This document shows positions 17,687-24,925 of a stretch of DNA of 64,000 nt, piece by piece; position 1 is the stretch's first letter; the number at the start of each line of letters is the position of its first letter. This DNA comes from Bosea sp. Tri-49 (GTDB lineage Bacteria; Pseudomonadota; Alphaproteobacteria; Rhizobiales; Beijerinckiaceae). The notes under the pieces are model-generated. The model was not told the DNA's origin and made no database searches. It saw only the letters and a program-made list of their open reading frames with translations. The position numbers and the translations under genes are program-made. The stretch is taken from positions 2,542,001 to 2,606,000 of the forward strand of contig NZ_CP017946.1 in NCBI RefSeq assembly GCF_003952665.1. Reading direction: 5' to 3'.

Positions 17687-18460
17687 ATGCACGGCAGAAC
17701 GGTGATTGGACTGGCAGTCCTGGCAGCAGCCATCGCTGCGCCCTGGTCCGCCTCGGCCGTGGTTGGCGGGCGCGAGGGCGGGCCCATCGCCAGCTCGACG
17801 TTGATGGTCCTCAATGCGCGTGGCGGCGTCTGTACTGGCATCGTGCTGTCGCGCCGTGCCATCCTCACCGCCGCTCACTGCGCCGATGCTCGCGTCGACC
17901 TACGCATCCACTGGCAGGACAGCGGCCAGCCGGTGCTGACCGAGCCAGCGGCCATCGCTCTGCATCCGGAGTTCAACGCCAAGGCTGTTGCAAACCGGCA
18001 GCGTTCGATCGACCTCGCATTGGTCAGGCTCGCCGCGCCGCTGCCGGCGCGTTTCTCGACCGCGACGCTGGTTGACGGCGCGCTGCCGCGCGCCGGATCG
18101 CCGGTCACGCTCGCAGGCTATGGCGTCGCGCGCGAGGGCGAAGCGAAGACGACCGGCACTTACCGCTCAGCTGCACTCGCCGCCGTTGAGCCTTACGGCC
18201 CCGGCCGCGTCCTGATCTGGGCGGCCGATCCGACGACCGGTGGCAAGCGACCGGGCGCCAGCGCCTGCCAGGGCGATTCCGGCGGACCCATCGTCGCAGG
18301 CTCGGGCGGCGTCGTCGCTGTTTCCAGCTGGTCGACCGGCCCATCCGGCAAGCAATGCGGCCTGCTCAGCCAAGGCGTGCTGGTCGCGCCCCAGCGCAGT
18401 TGGATCGACCGCACCTTGTCGGGCTGGGGCGAGAGCGCCGATTGGACCACCACACCGTGA
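17687..18460 (+). CDS. Secreted chymotrypsin-fold serine protease, embedded in GTA cluster (copy 1)
   Basis: 257-residue S1-family protease. A signal peptide (about 1-24, ending ASA) is followed directly by VVGG, the form of an active N-terminus, so little or no propeptide is present. Triad: His64 (TAAHC), Asp109 (IDLALV), Ser198 (QGDSGGP). The residue at the S1-pocket position six before the catalytic Ser is Ser192, not the Asp of true trypsin. The ATG at 17687 was preferred for GGAGA about 8 bases upstream. It lies on the strand opposite to the GTA genes, 75 bases from the g6 start, and is followed by a second protease in tandem. Confidence 0.88.
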   Translation: MHGRTVIGLAVLAAAIAAPWSASAVVGGREGGPIASSTLMVLNARGGVCTGIVLSRRAILTAAHCADARVDLRIHWQDSGQPVLTEPAAIALHPEFNAKAVANRQRSIDLALVRLAAPLPARFSTATLVDGALPRAGSPVTLAGYGVAREGEAKTTGTYRSAALAAVEPYGPGRVLIWAADPTTGGKRPGASACQGDSGGPIVAGSGGVVAVSSWSTGPSGKQCGLLSQGVLVAPQRSWIDRTLSGWGESADWTTTP

Positions 18461-18515
18461 CGGCCCGAGCGCGAACAGCACTGGACTGCGCCGCAGCAAA
18501 CCATAGACTGAAGCC

Positions 18516-19391
18516 ATGGCAGCGATGACCTCGACCGTGACCTATTCGAAACGCGCCGCGATCGTCGCGATAGCTTTTTGCGCCGGTCTGCAGATGACTG
18601 CGCCGGCACAGGCTGTGATCGGCGGCGTCACCTCGCGCACAGTCGACGGCGCACGCGCCTCGACCTTGCGGGTCGAGACCAGCCGCGGCGAGCTCTGCTC
18701 CGGCGCCGCGATCTCCTCCGAGCTCGTGCTGACGGCAGCGCACTGCCTGATGACCGGAGGCTCGGTGCGCGTGATCAGCCTCGACAAGCGCTTCCGCAAC
18801 CGCACGCATGCGGTAGCAGCAGTCCTGCCGCACCCGACCTTCGTGCCCGGCACGACGCCGCGCACCCAGCCGGGCGCGGACCTGGCGCTGCTGCGTCTCG
18901 CCGCGCCGCTGCCTGCCGATATCCAGCCACTGACGCTCGGCAGCGGGTTGTGGCAGGGCGAGACCGTGACCATGGCCGGCTTTGGCCTCGCTTCCGAAAA
19001 CAACAAGAAGACCGCGCGCACCCTGCGTGAGGTGACCTTAGTCAACGCCGGCAACTACACCACCGCCAACACGGTCAAGGTGGCGGTCGACACTGAGAAC
19101 CGTGGTGAGGTCCTCGGCGCCGGCGCCTGCCGAGGCGATTCCGGCGGGCCCGTCCTGCGTGGCCCGTCCGGCTCGCGCGATCTCGTCGGCATCGTCTCCT
19201 GGTCGAGCGGCCCCTTGAGCTCTCGCATCAAGATGATCTGCGGTGGCTTCACCGCGATCACCCCGATCAGCGACCACCGCGCCTGGATAGCCGAGGCGAG
19301 CGAGCGACTGCTCAACTATGGCGACGAGCCGCGCCAGGCGCGCGAGGGTGCGCGCCCGAACGCGAGCTACAGCTGGTGGTTCGGTCGCTGA
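18516..19391 (+). CDS. Secreted chymotrypsin-fold serine protease, embedded in GTA cluster (copy 2)
   Basis: 291-residue S1-family protease with signal peptide (about 1-33, ending AQA) and VIGG at the mature N-terminus. Triad: His76 (TAAHC), Asp122 (ADLALLRL), Ser209 (RGDSGGP). The S1-pocket base residue is Gly203. The C-terminal extension (about 275-291) is Arg/Ser/Trp-rich and ends SYSWWFGR. It is divergent in sequence from the preceding protease, so this is an old tandem pair or two separate gains. Its stop faces the capsid gene stop with 6 bases between and no terminator, so antisense transcription into the capsid gene is likely. An internal ATG at 18525 is an alternative start. Confidence 0.87.
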   Translation: MAAMTSTVTYSKRAAIVAIAFCAGLQMTAPAQAVIGGVTSRTVDGARASTLRVETSRGELCSGAAISSELVLTAAHCLMTGGSVRVISLDKRFRNRTHAVAAVLPHPTFVPGTTPRTQPGADLALLRLAAPLPADIQPLTLGSGLWQGETVTMAGFGLASENNKKTARTLREVTLVNAGNYTTANTVKVAVDTENRGEVLGAGACRGDSGGPVLRGPSGSRDLVGIVSWSSGPLSSRIKMICGGFTAITPISDHRAWIAEASERLLNYGDEPRQAREGARPNASYSWWFGR

Positions 19392-19397
19392 TCTAGG

Positions 19398-20639
19398 TCA
19401 GGCCGAGAACTTCAGCCCCTTGATCGCGGCGAAGTCCTGGACGCCACCGCCGACGCGCTTGGTCGTGTAGAACAGCACATGCGGCTTGGCGGAGTAGGGA
19501 TCGCGCAGGATGCGCACGCCCGCCCGGTCGACGACGAGATAGCCGCGGCGGAAGTCACCGAAGGCGATCGAGAGCGAGTCGGTCGCGACGTTCGGCATAT
19601 CCTCGGCCTCGACGACCGGGAAGCCAAGGAGCGTCGCCTGCGCGCCCGCCGCGGCCGGCGGCTGCCAGAGATACTGGCCGGTCGAGTCCTTGAACTTGCG
19701 CACTGCGGCTTGCGTCTTGCGGTTCATCACGAAACTGGCGTTCTGGCGGTAGCCTGCCTTCAGCGCATAGACGAGGTCGACCAGGATGTCGGACGGGTTC
19801 GAGGCGGCGAAGGCGCCGGCGACGCCGGTCTTCAGCGTGCCGATATTGCCCCAGCTCCAGCTCGCGTCAGTGACGGTCGGATAGGCAAGGAAGCCCTTGG
19901 GCTTGTCGACGCCATCGCCATTGACGAAGGCCGCGCCCTCCTGCTCGGCGAAGGCGCTCTCGACCTCCTCGGCGATCCACTGGTCGATGTCGACGATGGC
20001 GTCGTCGAGCAGCGTCTGCGTCGCCGCGGGCATGGCGTATAGCTCCATCGCCGGGAAGGAGAGCTCGGCCAGGGTCGGCGTGCTGCTTTGCGGACGGGCC
20101 GCTGTCTCGGCGACCCAGCCGGAAGCCGGACCAGTGGTCGAGAACGCCTTCTTGTAGGTGCCGGACGAGATGGTCCGCACCGTCGCGATCGCGCGGATTG
20201 GCGAGACGGTGGTGAGGCGGCGCAGGATCTCGCCCTCGACGGTCGACGGTGCGAGATAGCCGCCATCCGGGCCGGAGCCGGCCGAAAGGGCCTTGGCTTC
20301 GAGCCGCTTCAGGCCCGTCGCCTCGCCATGGCGGACATAGGACGCGAAGGCCGCCTTATGCTCGGCCACGGCCGGGTCGCGCTCCTCGCTCGCACCCAGA
20401 GCCGGCCGGCGACTGTCGAGGCTCAGCCGGTCGATCCGGCGACGGGTCTCGTCGAGCGCGTCGTCGAGACGGGCCAGCTTATCGCCGGTCAAAACGTCGC
20501 CGCCCATACGGGTCTCGAGCTCGGCCAGGCGCTCGTCATTGGTGGCGCGATAGGCCTCCAGCGTATAGCGCAGATCGTCATAGATGGCGGCGACCTCGCC
20601 GGTCGCCTTGGTCTCGGGAGCCTGGTTCAGCGCAGTCAT
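19398..20639 (-). CDS. GTA major capsid protein (g5-type, HK97 fold)
   Basis: 413-residue HK97-family capsid protein. The N-terminal delta region (about 1-100) is predicted helical and charged (LEAYRATNDERLAELETRMGG and on) and is expected to be removed by the prohead protease. The capsid core follows, with GPDGGYLAPSTVEGEIL, VSPIRAIATVRTISSGTYK, a WVAET motif, MELYAMPAATQTLLDDA and C-terminal YLVVDRAGVRILRDPYS. AGGAG precedes the ATG. It lies 36 bases after the protease gene. Confidence 0.95.
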   Translation of the reverse strand: MTALNQAPETKATGEVAAIYDDLRYTLEAYRATNDERLAELETRMGGDVLTGDKLARLDDALDETRRRIDRLSLDSRRPALGASEERDPAVAEHKAAFASYVRHGEATGLKRLEAKALSAGSGPDGGYLAPSTVEGEILRRLTTVSPIRAIATVRTISSGTYKKAFSTTGPASGWVAETAARPQSSTPTLAELSFPAMELYAMPAATQTLLDDAIVDIDQWIAEEVESAFAEQEGAAFVNGDGVDKPKGFLAYPTVTDASWSWGNIGTLKTGVAGAFAASNPSDILVDLVYALKAGYRQNASFVMNRKTQAAVRKFKDSTGQYLWQPPAAAGAQATLLGFPVVEAEDMPNVATDSLSIAFGDFRRGYLVVDRAGVRILRDPYSAKPHVLFYTTKRVGGGVQDFAAIKGLKFSA

Positions 20640-20675
20640 GGAATCTCCTGTGGTTCTGCTGCTTCGGTTCAGTTC

Positions 20676-21200
20676 TCAGGCAAAGGCGGCGCGGCAGGGC
20701 GGTCGCAGCGCCTTGACGGCGCCGACCCGGGCCTGCGGCAGCATCGGGAAGGTGACGAGCGATATCTCCCAGAGGTCGACCTTCTCCAGCCGGCGCAGCC
20801 CGCTGCGCGGCTCGCTGCGGGCGCGCTGCGAGCGAAAGCCGATCGAGAGCCCGTCGACGGCGCCATCGCGCATCAGCGCGTGCAGCTCGCGGGCCCGTGC
20901 CACCGCCAGCGAAAGGCGGCCGCGGACATAAAGGCCGCGCGAATCCTCACGCAGCTCGAGCCAGCGCCCGATCGGCTCAGTCGGATCGTGCTGCCACAGC
21001 ATTCTGATGCCGGCCGCCCCACGGCGGGCAAGACTGTCGCGGAAGGCGCCGGGCTCGACCACGTCCTTGCCGAGATCGGCGATGCGGAAGAGGCTGGCAT
21101 AGCCCTCGAAAGCGCCGTCCGGCTCGACCCGGGCCAGCGGCTGCGCCAGGAACTTGGCCTCGCGCGCCAAGGCGGGATAACGGGGCATGGCAGCTCTCAT
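20676..21200 (-). CDS. GTA prohead protease (g4-type, HK97 family)
   Basis: 174-residue HK97-type prohead protease that matures the capsid. Motifs: FEGYASLF, the catalytic His71 in LWQHDPTEPIG and the catalytic Ser119 in DGLSIGF, then LWEISLVTFPM. The start overlaps a 56-codon gene by 4 bases (ATGA); an internal ATG at codon 5 is possible. Confidence 0.93.
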   Translation of the reverse strand: MRAAMPRYPALAREAKFLAQPLARVEPDGAFEGYASLFRIADLGKDVVEPGAFRDSLARRGAAGIRMLWQHDPTEPIGRWLELREDSRGLYVRGRLSLAVARARELHALMRDGAVDGLSIGFRSQRARSEPRSGLRRLEKVDLWEISLVTFPMLPQARVGAVKALRPPCRAAFA

Positions 21201-21367
21201 CGCGCCCCTCCCCGCCCGCCGCGGCCACTGGCATCGAGCTGCCCGATCGTCTCGAAGAAGCGGCCGAACACGTCGCGCGGCTGGCGGCCAGGACGCGGCG
21301 CGGCCACGCCCGATCGGACAGCGGCCGGAGCCGGCCTGGGCGGCGACTTGCCACCGGTCTTGCTCAT
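21197..21367 (-). CDS. 56-residue gene between g3.5 and g4 of the GTA cluster
   Basis: A small gene in the GTA chain, read directly from the sequence. The ATG at 21367 has AAGGAGGGG 4 bases upstream, the strongest ribosome site in the cluster, and shares ATGA with the g3.5 stop. The stop shares ATGA with the prohead protease start. The product is basic and Pro/Arg/Gly-rich at both ends (starts MSKTGGKSPPRPAPA) with one short predicted helix, RDVFGRFFETIGQLDA (about residues 31-46). I do not recognise it. The double coupling argues strongly that it is translated; a role in capsid assembly or scaffolding is only a guess. Confidence 0.8.
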   Translation of the reverse strand: MSKTGGKSPPRPAPAAVRSGVAAPRPGRQPRDVFGRFFETIGQLDASGRGGRGGAR

Positions 21368-21564
21368 GAATCCCCTCCTTCGTAACGGGCGTTGAAGCGG
21401 GCGAATTCGCGCACGAACTCGTCGAAGCGCCGGTTGGCGGCGATCAGTTCGCGCAGGGAAAACAGTGCGAGCCCCGAGGCGCAGAAGGCCCAGAGCAGCA
21501 GCGCGAGATGGCCGAGATCGCCGCGGGCGACGATCCCCGCCGCGGCTTCATCGAATGGGCTCAT
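21364..21564 (-). CDS. GTA small membrane protein (g3.5-type)
   Basis: 66 residues with one hydrophobic helix (about residues 18-38: LGHLALLLWAFCASGLALF) followed by a charged helix (RELIAANRRFDEFVREFARFN). It corresponds in position to the small ORF g3.5 between portal and protease in RcGTA-type clusters. It overlaps the portal gene by 4 bases and the following 56-codon gene by 4 bases. Confidence 0.82.
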   Translation of the reverse strand: MSPFDEAAAGIVARGDLGHLALLLWAFCASGLALFSLRELIAANRRFDEFVREFARFNARYEGGDS

Positions 21565-22733
21565 GACGACACCTCCCGGCGGCCATAGCCGACCGCCTCG
21601 CGTTTCTCGTCCTCATTGAGGAAGCTGGCGGCGGAGACCCGCCGCCAGAGCGATTCCCGCTCCTCCGCGAGCGCCTCGATCGCGTCGAGATCGGGCTCGA
21701 GGGTGAGCGCGTCGTCGAAGGCCGGGCCCAGCCATTGCGCCAGCGACTGCGCCGTGCGCCTGACCAGCGGGATCAGCGTCTGGCGCCAGAAGGCCCGGTT
21801 GGCCTCGGCGAAATTGGCGTGGGTGTTGTCGCCGGGCAGGCCGAGCAGCAACGGCGGCACGCCGAAGGCGAGCGCGATCTCGCGCGCCGCGACGCCCTTG
21901 GCGGCGACGAAGTCGAGCTCGGCCGGGGACAATGACAACGGCTTCCAGTCAAGCCCACCTTCGAGCAGCAGCGGGCGCCCGGCATTGCGCGCGCCCTGGA
22001 AACCGTCCTCCAGCTCCTGCTTCAGCCGCTCGAACTGCGCCTCGGTCAGCGTACCGCCTTCCGGCCCGTCGTAGACCAGGGCGCCCGAAGGCCGCGCCGC
22101 ATTGTCGAGCAGCGCCTTGTGCCAGGCGCCGGCGGCGTTGTGGACGTCGAGCGAGCAGGCCGCCGCCTCGATCGGCGAGAGGCCGTAATGGTCGTCGACC
22201 GGGTGGAACAGCGAAAGGTGCAGGATCGGCGGCAGCGCGCCTTCGTCCTGGCGGAAGCGGATCGTCTGCGCGCCGACCGTATAGTCATAGGCTTCCGACC
22301 AGCCGTCGCGACCGGGCACCACGCGCATCCGGTCAGGCCGCAGCGCATAAAGTTCGCGCGGCTCGCGAGCGATGCTGGCGGCCTCGACATAGGCATTCCC
22401 GGCGACGAGCAGGTGGCCATAGAGCATCTCGCGGAAGGCGATGCCGCCCTGGCGCGGATTGGGCCGCTCGATCAGCGCCAGCGCCGGATGCTCCGGCATC
22501 TCGCGCTCGCCGACCTTGGCGATCAGCTGGGTCTGCGCCGCCGCCTCGGCGATCAATCGAACGCAGCGATGCACCACCGGATTGCGCTGATAGCCCTCGC
22601 GCGCCAGGGCGCCATAGTCGCGCGGCGTCCAGACCGGACGGCCAGCTTCGTGCAGGGCGATCAGCGGCCCGACGCGCGAGCGCTTCTGTTCCGGCGCGGC
22701 GAGGCCGCGCAGGCTGCGAAGGAAGTTGAGCAT
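21561..22733 (-). CDS. GTA portal protein (g3-type, HK97 family)
   Basis: 390-residue HK97-type portal protein forming the ring through which DNA is packaged. Motifs: YQRNPVVHRCVRLIAEAAA, AYVEA, LHLSLFHPVDDHYGLSPIEAA, and HANFAEANRAFWRQTLIPL. It starts at ATG 22733, 111 bases after the terminase stop; the gap contains an 80-base repeat. Overlaps g3.5 by 4 bases. Confidence 0.95.
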   Translation of the reverse strand: MLNFLRSLRGLAAPEQKRSRVGPLIALHEAGRPVWTPRDYGALAREGYQRNPVVHRCVRLIAEAAAQTQLIAKVGEREMPEHPALALIERPNPRQGGIAFREMLYGHLLVAGNAYVEAASIAREPRELYALRPDRMRVVPGRDGWSEAYDYTVGAQTIRFRQDEGALPPILHLSLFHPVDDHYGLSPIEAAACSLDVHNAAGAWHKALLDNAARPSGALVYDGPEGGTLTEAQFERLKQELEDGFQGARNAGRPLLLEGGLDWKPLSLSPAELDFVAAKGVAAREIALAFGVPPLLLGLPGDNTHANFAEANRAFWRQTLIPLVRRTAQSLAQWLGPAFDDALTLEPDLDAIEALAEERESLWRRVSAASFLNEDEKREAVGYGRREVSS

Positions 22734-22756
22734 GGATGTCTCGCTATGAAGCGCAC

Positions 22757-22836
22757 GTCATGCTCGGCCTTGAGCCGAGCATCTCATGCAGGATGGTCCT
22801 GAGATTCCCGGCTCCGCTTCGCGGTCCGGGAATGAC
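22757..22836. repeat. 80-base palindromic extragenic repeat inside the GTA cluster
   Basis: The element begins GTCATGCTCGG and ends CCGGGAATGAC, so its ends are inverted (GTCAT/ATGAC). It contains two stem-loops: TGCTCGG...CCGAGCA (22761-22781) and ATTCCCGG...CCGGGAAT (22804-22832, with a GCTTCGC-type loop). Similar intergenic repeats ending in ATGAC are familiar from Bosea and relatives (established knowledge, not checked here). It fills most of the gap between terminase and portal genes and will be present in the packaging-gene transcript. Confidence 0.7.
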
Positions 22837-22844
22837 GGCTGTTC

Positions 22845-24224
22845 CTAAAGCCCCCTCACCCGTGGCCGTCCCTTCGGCCCGAGCATCAGATGCGTCAGCG
22901 CCCAGACCAGCGCGTCGAGCCGGTCGGGCGAGCGGCCGGAGCTCAGGCCGGTCGGGCCGAAGTCGCACATCTCGTCCTCCAGCGCGGGAAAGGCGCCGGC
23001 GTGGTGCACGCGGCCCTGCGCATAAAGCGCCGCCACCGGCTCGGCCCGCAGGAATTTCCCGCGCGAAGCCCTGACCGGCGTCACCGGCACGCCCGGATCG
23101 ACCTCGCGGATGACGCTTGTCGCCATCTCGCCGCCCTGGTTGACCTCGACGACCAGCGCATCAGCCTCCAGCCGGCGATAGAGCGCGACTGCGGCTTGCG
23201 CCCATTCATGCGGCTTGGCGCCGGCGAGCGTTGCATCTGCCAGCACATGGCCGATGCCGTCGCGATCGATCCCCGCCGCGACGAGCCCGCAGGAATCGGC
23301 CCGCATCGACGAGGAGGCCGGCGGATCGATCGCCACCACGATCCGCGCCAGCGGCGGCGCTTCCCGTTCACGGCACTCTTCGATCAATGCCCGGCTCCAG
23401 AGCGCGTCTGCACTCTCCTCGACGATCTCGCCTTCGAGCTCCTGCCGGCCGAGCCGCGTGCCGCGATAGGCTTGGCTCACGCTGTCGAGGAAGCTCGGCG
23501 CCAGGTTGAAGCGGTTGGCGCTGGTCGCCGCCCGGCTGACGGCGACGCGGGGATCATCGAGCAGCCGCTTGATCAAGGGTAGCGGACGCGGCGTCGTCGT
23601 CACCACCTGTCGCGGTCGCTCACCGAGTCTCAGGCCGAGCTGCAGCATGTCCCAGGTCTCCTGAAGGTTCGGCCATTTCGCCAGTTCGTCGGACCAGGCG
23701 GCGCCGAATTGGGGCCCGCGCAGCCCTTCCGGGTCCTCGGCAGTGAACACCTGCGCGATCGCGCCATTGCCCCATTCGAGGCGACGCCGCGACGGCGACC
23801 AGACCGGCTTCTCCCAGCGATGATGGATCGCCAGCAGCCCGGAGACGCCCTCGATCATTACATCGCGAACCTGAGCCTGCGTTTCGCCGACGAGCGCGAT
23901 GCGGCCGACAGGTTCGCGGGCGATCGGGGCCAGTCCCAGCGCCATGCCCTTGACCCACTCTGCCCCGGTCCGGGTCTTGCCGGCGCCGCGTCCGCCAAGG
24001 ACGAGCCAGGTCCACCAGGGCGGCAGGCGGCGGGATTTCTGGTCGGACCGTCCGTAATAGGTCCACTCCTGCTCGACGAGCCTAACCAGCTCCGGAGGCA
24101 GGTCCGGCAGGAGCTTGAGGAACAGTCTCACCTGCGTGATCGGCGATAAGGCGTTCCATGCGTCGTGCCAGCTCTCGCCGCAGTTCATCGACCCGGCGCA
24201 CTCCTTCGGCGGGGCTGGGCTCAT
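22845..24224 (-). CDS. GTA large terminase (g2-type packaging ATPase/nuclease)
   Basis: 459-residue DNA packaging motor. The N-terminal ATPase has Walker A GGRGAGKT (residues 77-84), a Walker B-like region GAAWSDELAKWP and coupling motif VTTTPRP. The C-terminal RNase H-like nuclease has VVAIDPPAS, LVVEVNQGGEM and PDRLDALVWALTHLML. ATG 24224 is chosen (GGAGG upstream); ATG 24188 is an alternative. It overlaps the g1 gene by about 140 bases in a different frame, a long but typical overlap for GTA g1/g2. Confidence 0.93.
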   Translation of the reverse strand: MSPAPPKECAGSMNCGESWHDAWNALSPITQVRLFLKLLPDLPPELVRLVEQEWTYYGRSDQKSRRLPPWWTWLVLGGRGAGKTRTGAEWVKGMALGLAPIAREPVGRIALVGETQAQVRDVMIEGVSGLLAIHHRWEKPVWSPSRRRLEWGNGAIAQVFTAEDPEGLRGPQFGAAWSDELAKWPNLQETWDMLQLGLRLGERPRQVVTTTPRPLPLIKRLLDDPRVAVSRAATSANRFNLAPSFLDSVSQAYRGTRLGRQELEGEIVEESADALWSRALIEECREREAPPLARIVVAIDPPASSSMRADSCGLVAAGIDRDGIGHVLADATLAGAKPHEWAQAAVALYRRLEADALVVEVNQGGEMATSVIREVDPGVPVTPVRASRGKFLRAEPVAALYAQGRVHHAGAFPALEDEMCDFGPTGLSSGRSPDRLDALVWALTHLMLGPKGRPRVRGL

Positions 24225-24489
24225 CCTCGGACTTTCCTCCCTCCCCCGCTGCGGCGGAATCCAGCGCGACCAGCTCGCGCACGGTGCGGGCCAGCGTCGC
24301 CAGCGTCTTGGCGTCGGCCTCGCTTGCCGCCGCGCCGGCCGGCAATTCGGCCAGATGCGCCTCATGCGCTTCGAGCTGCGTCTGCGCCGCCCTCCAGAGC
24401 TTGCTGATCACCGCCTTGCGGCCGCGCGGCGCGGGCTTGCGCTTCGCCGCCGGCCGAGCCGGGGCGGTCTCGTCATTCTCATCGGCCAT
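24082..24489 (-). CDS. GTA small terminase-like protein (g1-type)
   Basis: 135 residues, basic N-terminus (PARPAAKRKPAPRGRKAVI), a long helix (SKLWRAAQTQLEAHEAHLAELP), an acidic linker and a second helix (VDELRRELARRMERLIADHAG), ending Ala/Pro-rich. This matches RcGTA gp1, described as a small terminase lacking sequence-specific binding, which fits random packaging. ATG 24489 was chosen for GAGG 7 bases before it; a GTG at 24564 in frame would add 25 residues over the leader hairpin. Confidence 0.8.
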   Translation of the reverse strand: MADENDETAPARPAAKRKPAPRGRKAVISKLWRAAQTQLEAHEAHLAELPAGAAASEADAKTLATLARTVRELVALDSAAAGEGGKSEDEPSPAEGVRRVDELRRELARRMERLIADHAGETVPQAPAGPASGAG

Positions 24490-24517
24490 GGGAAACCTCG
24501 GCTCGGCCCGGACACGC

Positions 24518-24548
24518 AAAAGCCGCCTGCTGGGCAGCGCGGCGGCTT
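24518..24548 (-). promoter_or_regulatory. Terminator-like hairpin in the GTA leader
   Basis: On the minus strand an 8-base stem AAGCCGCC / GGCGGCTT with a 13-base loop runs into TTTT (24521-24518). It lies between the putative promoter and the g1 ATG (24489), so it could act as an attenuator limiting GTA expression. If the in-frame GTG at 24564 were the true start, the hairpin would be inside the coding region. Confidence 0.55.
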
Positions 24549-24583
24549 CGTTCGTCTCAGGCACACTTCGTGAGCGTTCCTGA

Positions 24584-24612
24584 TCTCTACCCGATCAGCG
24601 TCACGATGTCAA
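24584..24612 (-). promoter_or_regulatory. Putative promoter of the GTA cluster
   Basis: Reading leftward: a perfect -35 TTGACA (24612-24607), a 17-base spacer and TAGAGA (24589-24584), which matches the -10 consensus at 3 of 6 positions. Transcription would start near 24577, giving a leader of about 88 bases before g1. No other -35 match of this quality is seen between g1 and the low-GC islet. Confidence 0.5.
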
Positions 24613-24700
24613 GGACAAAATTCCTAACACCATATCTGACATGGCCATCCTGTTATGCCAAGTGAGCTAGGTGTGACAGGCCAGCAGTCAGAGAACTGGG

Positions 24701-24925
24701 ATGAGTTTCTATGACGACGAAGATACTAGAAGGTGTACCGGCGGGGACAGGGAATCCATGTTAGTGTCTGCTGTAATGGCGAGACTGCGGCTGATGCTCC
24801 GCGCAATCGATGAGGGCGAATATGCATGCACTGATGTCGATCTGGCCAACTTCCGATCCTACTTGGCGAACCTCGCACCGGGCGGCTTGAATGTCGAAGC
24901 TTTCGTTGATGCCGCTTCCGCTTGA
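24701..24925 (+). CDS. Hypothetical protein, low-GC islet
   Basis: 74 residues, acidic N-terminus (MSFYDDEDTRR), helical middle (VMARLRLMLRAIDEGEY) and no recognised domain. It starts 212 bases from the GTA g1 start, in the opposite direction. Base composition is clearly lower in GC than the surroundings. It overlaps the next gene by 35 bases, so the two are probably one unit. Function unknown. Confidence 0.5.
   Translation: MSFYDDEDTRRCTGGDRESMLVSAVMARLRLMLRAIDEGEYACTDVDLANFRSYLANLAPGGLNVEAFVDAASA

Noticed and set aside
8721..24489. Interpretation of the phage-like region as a prophage
   Set aside because: No integrase, repressor, replication, lysis or attachment genes; gene order matches RcGTA g1-g15 exactly.
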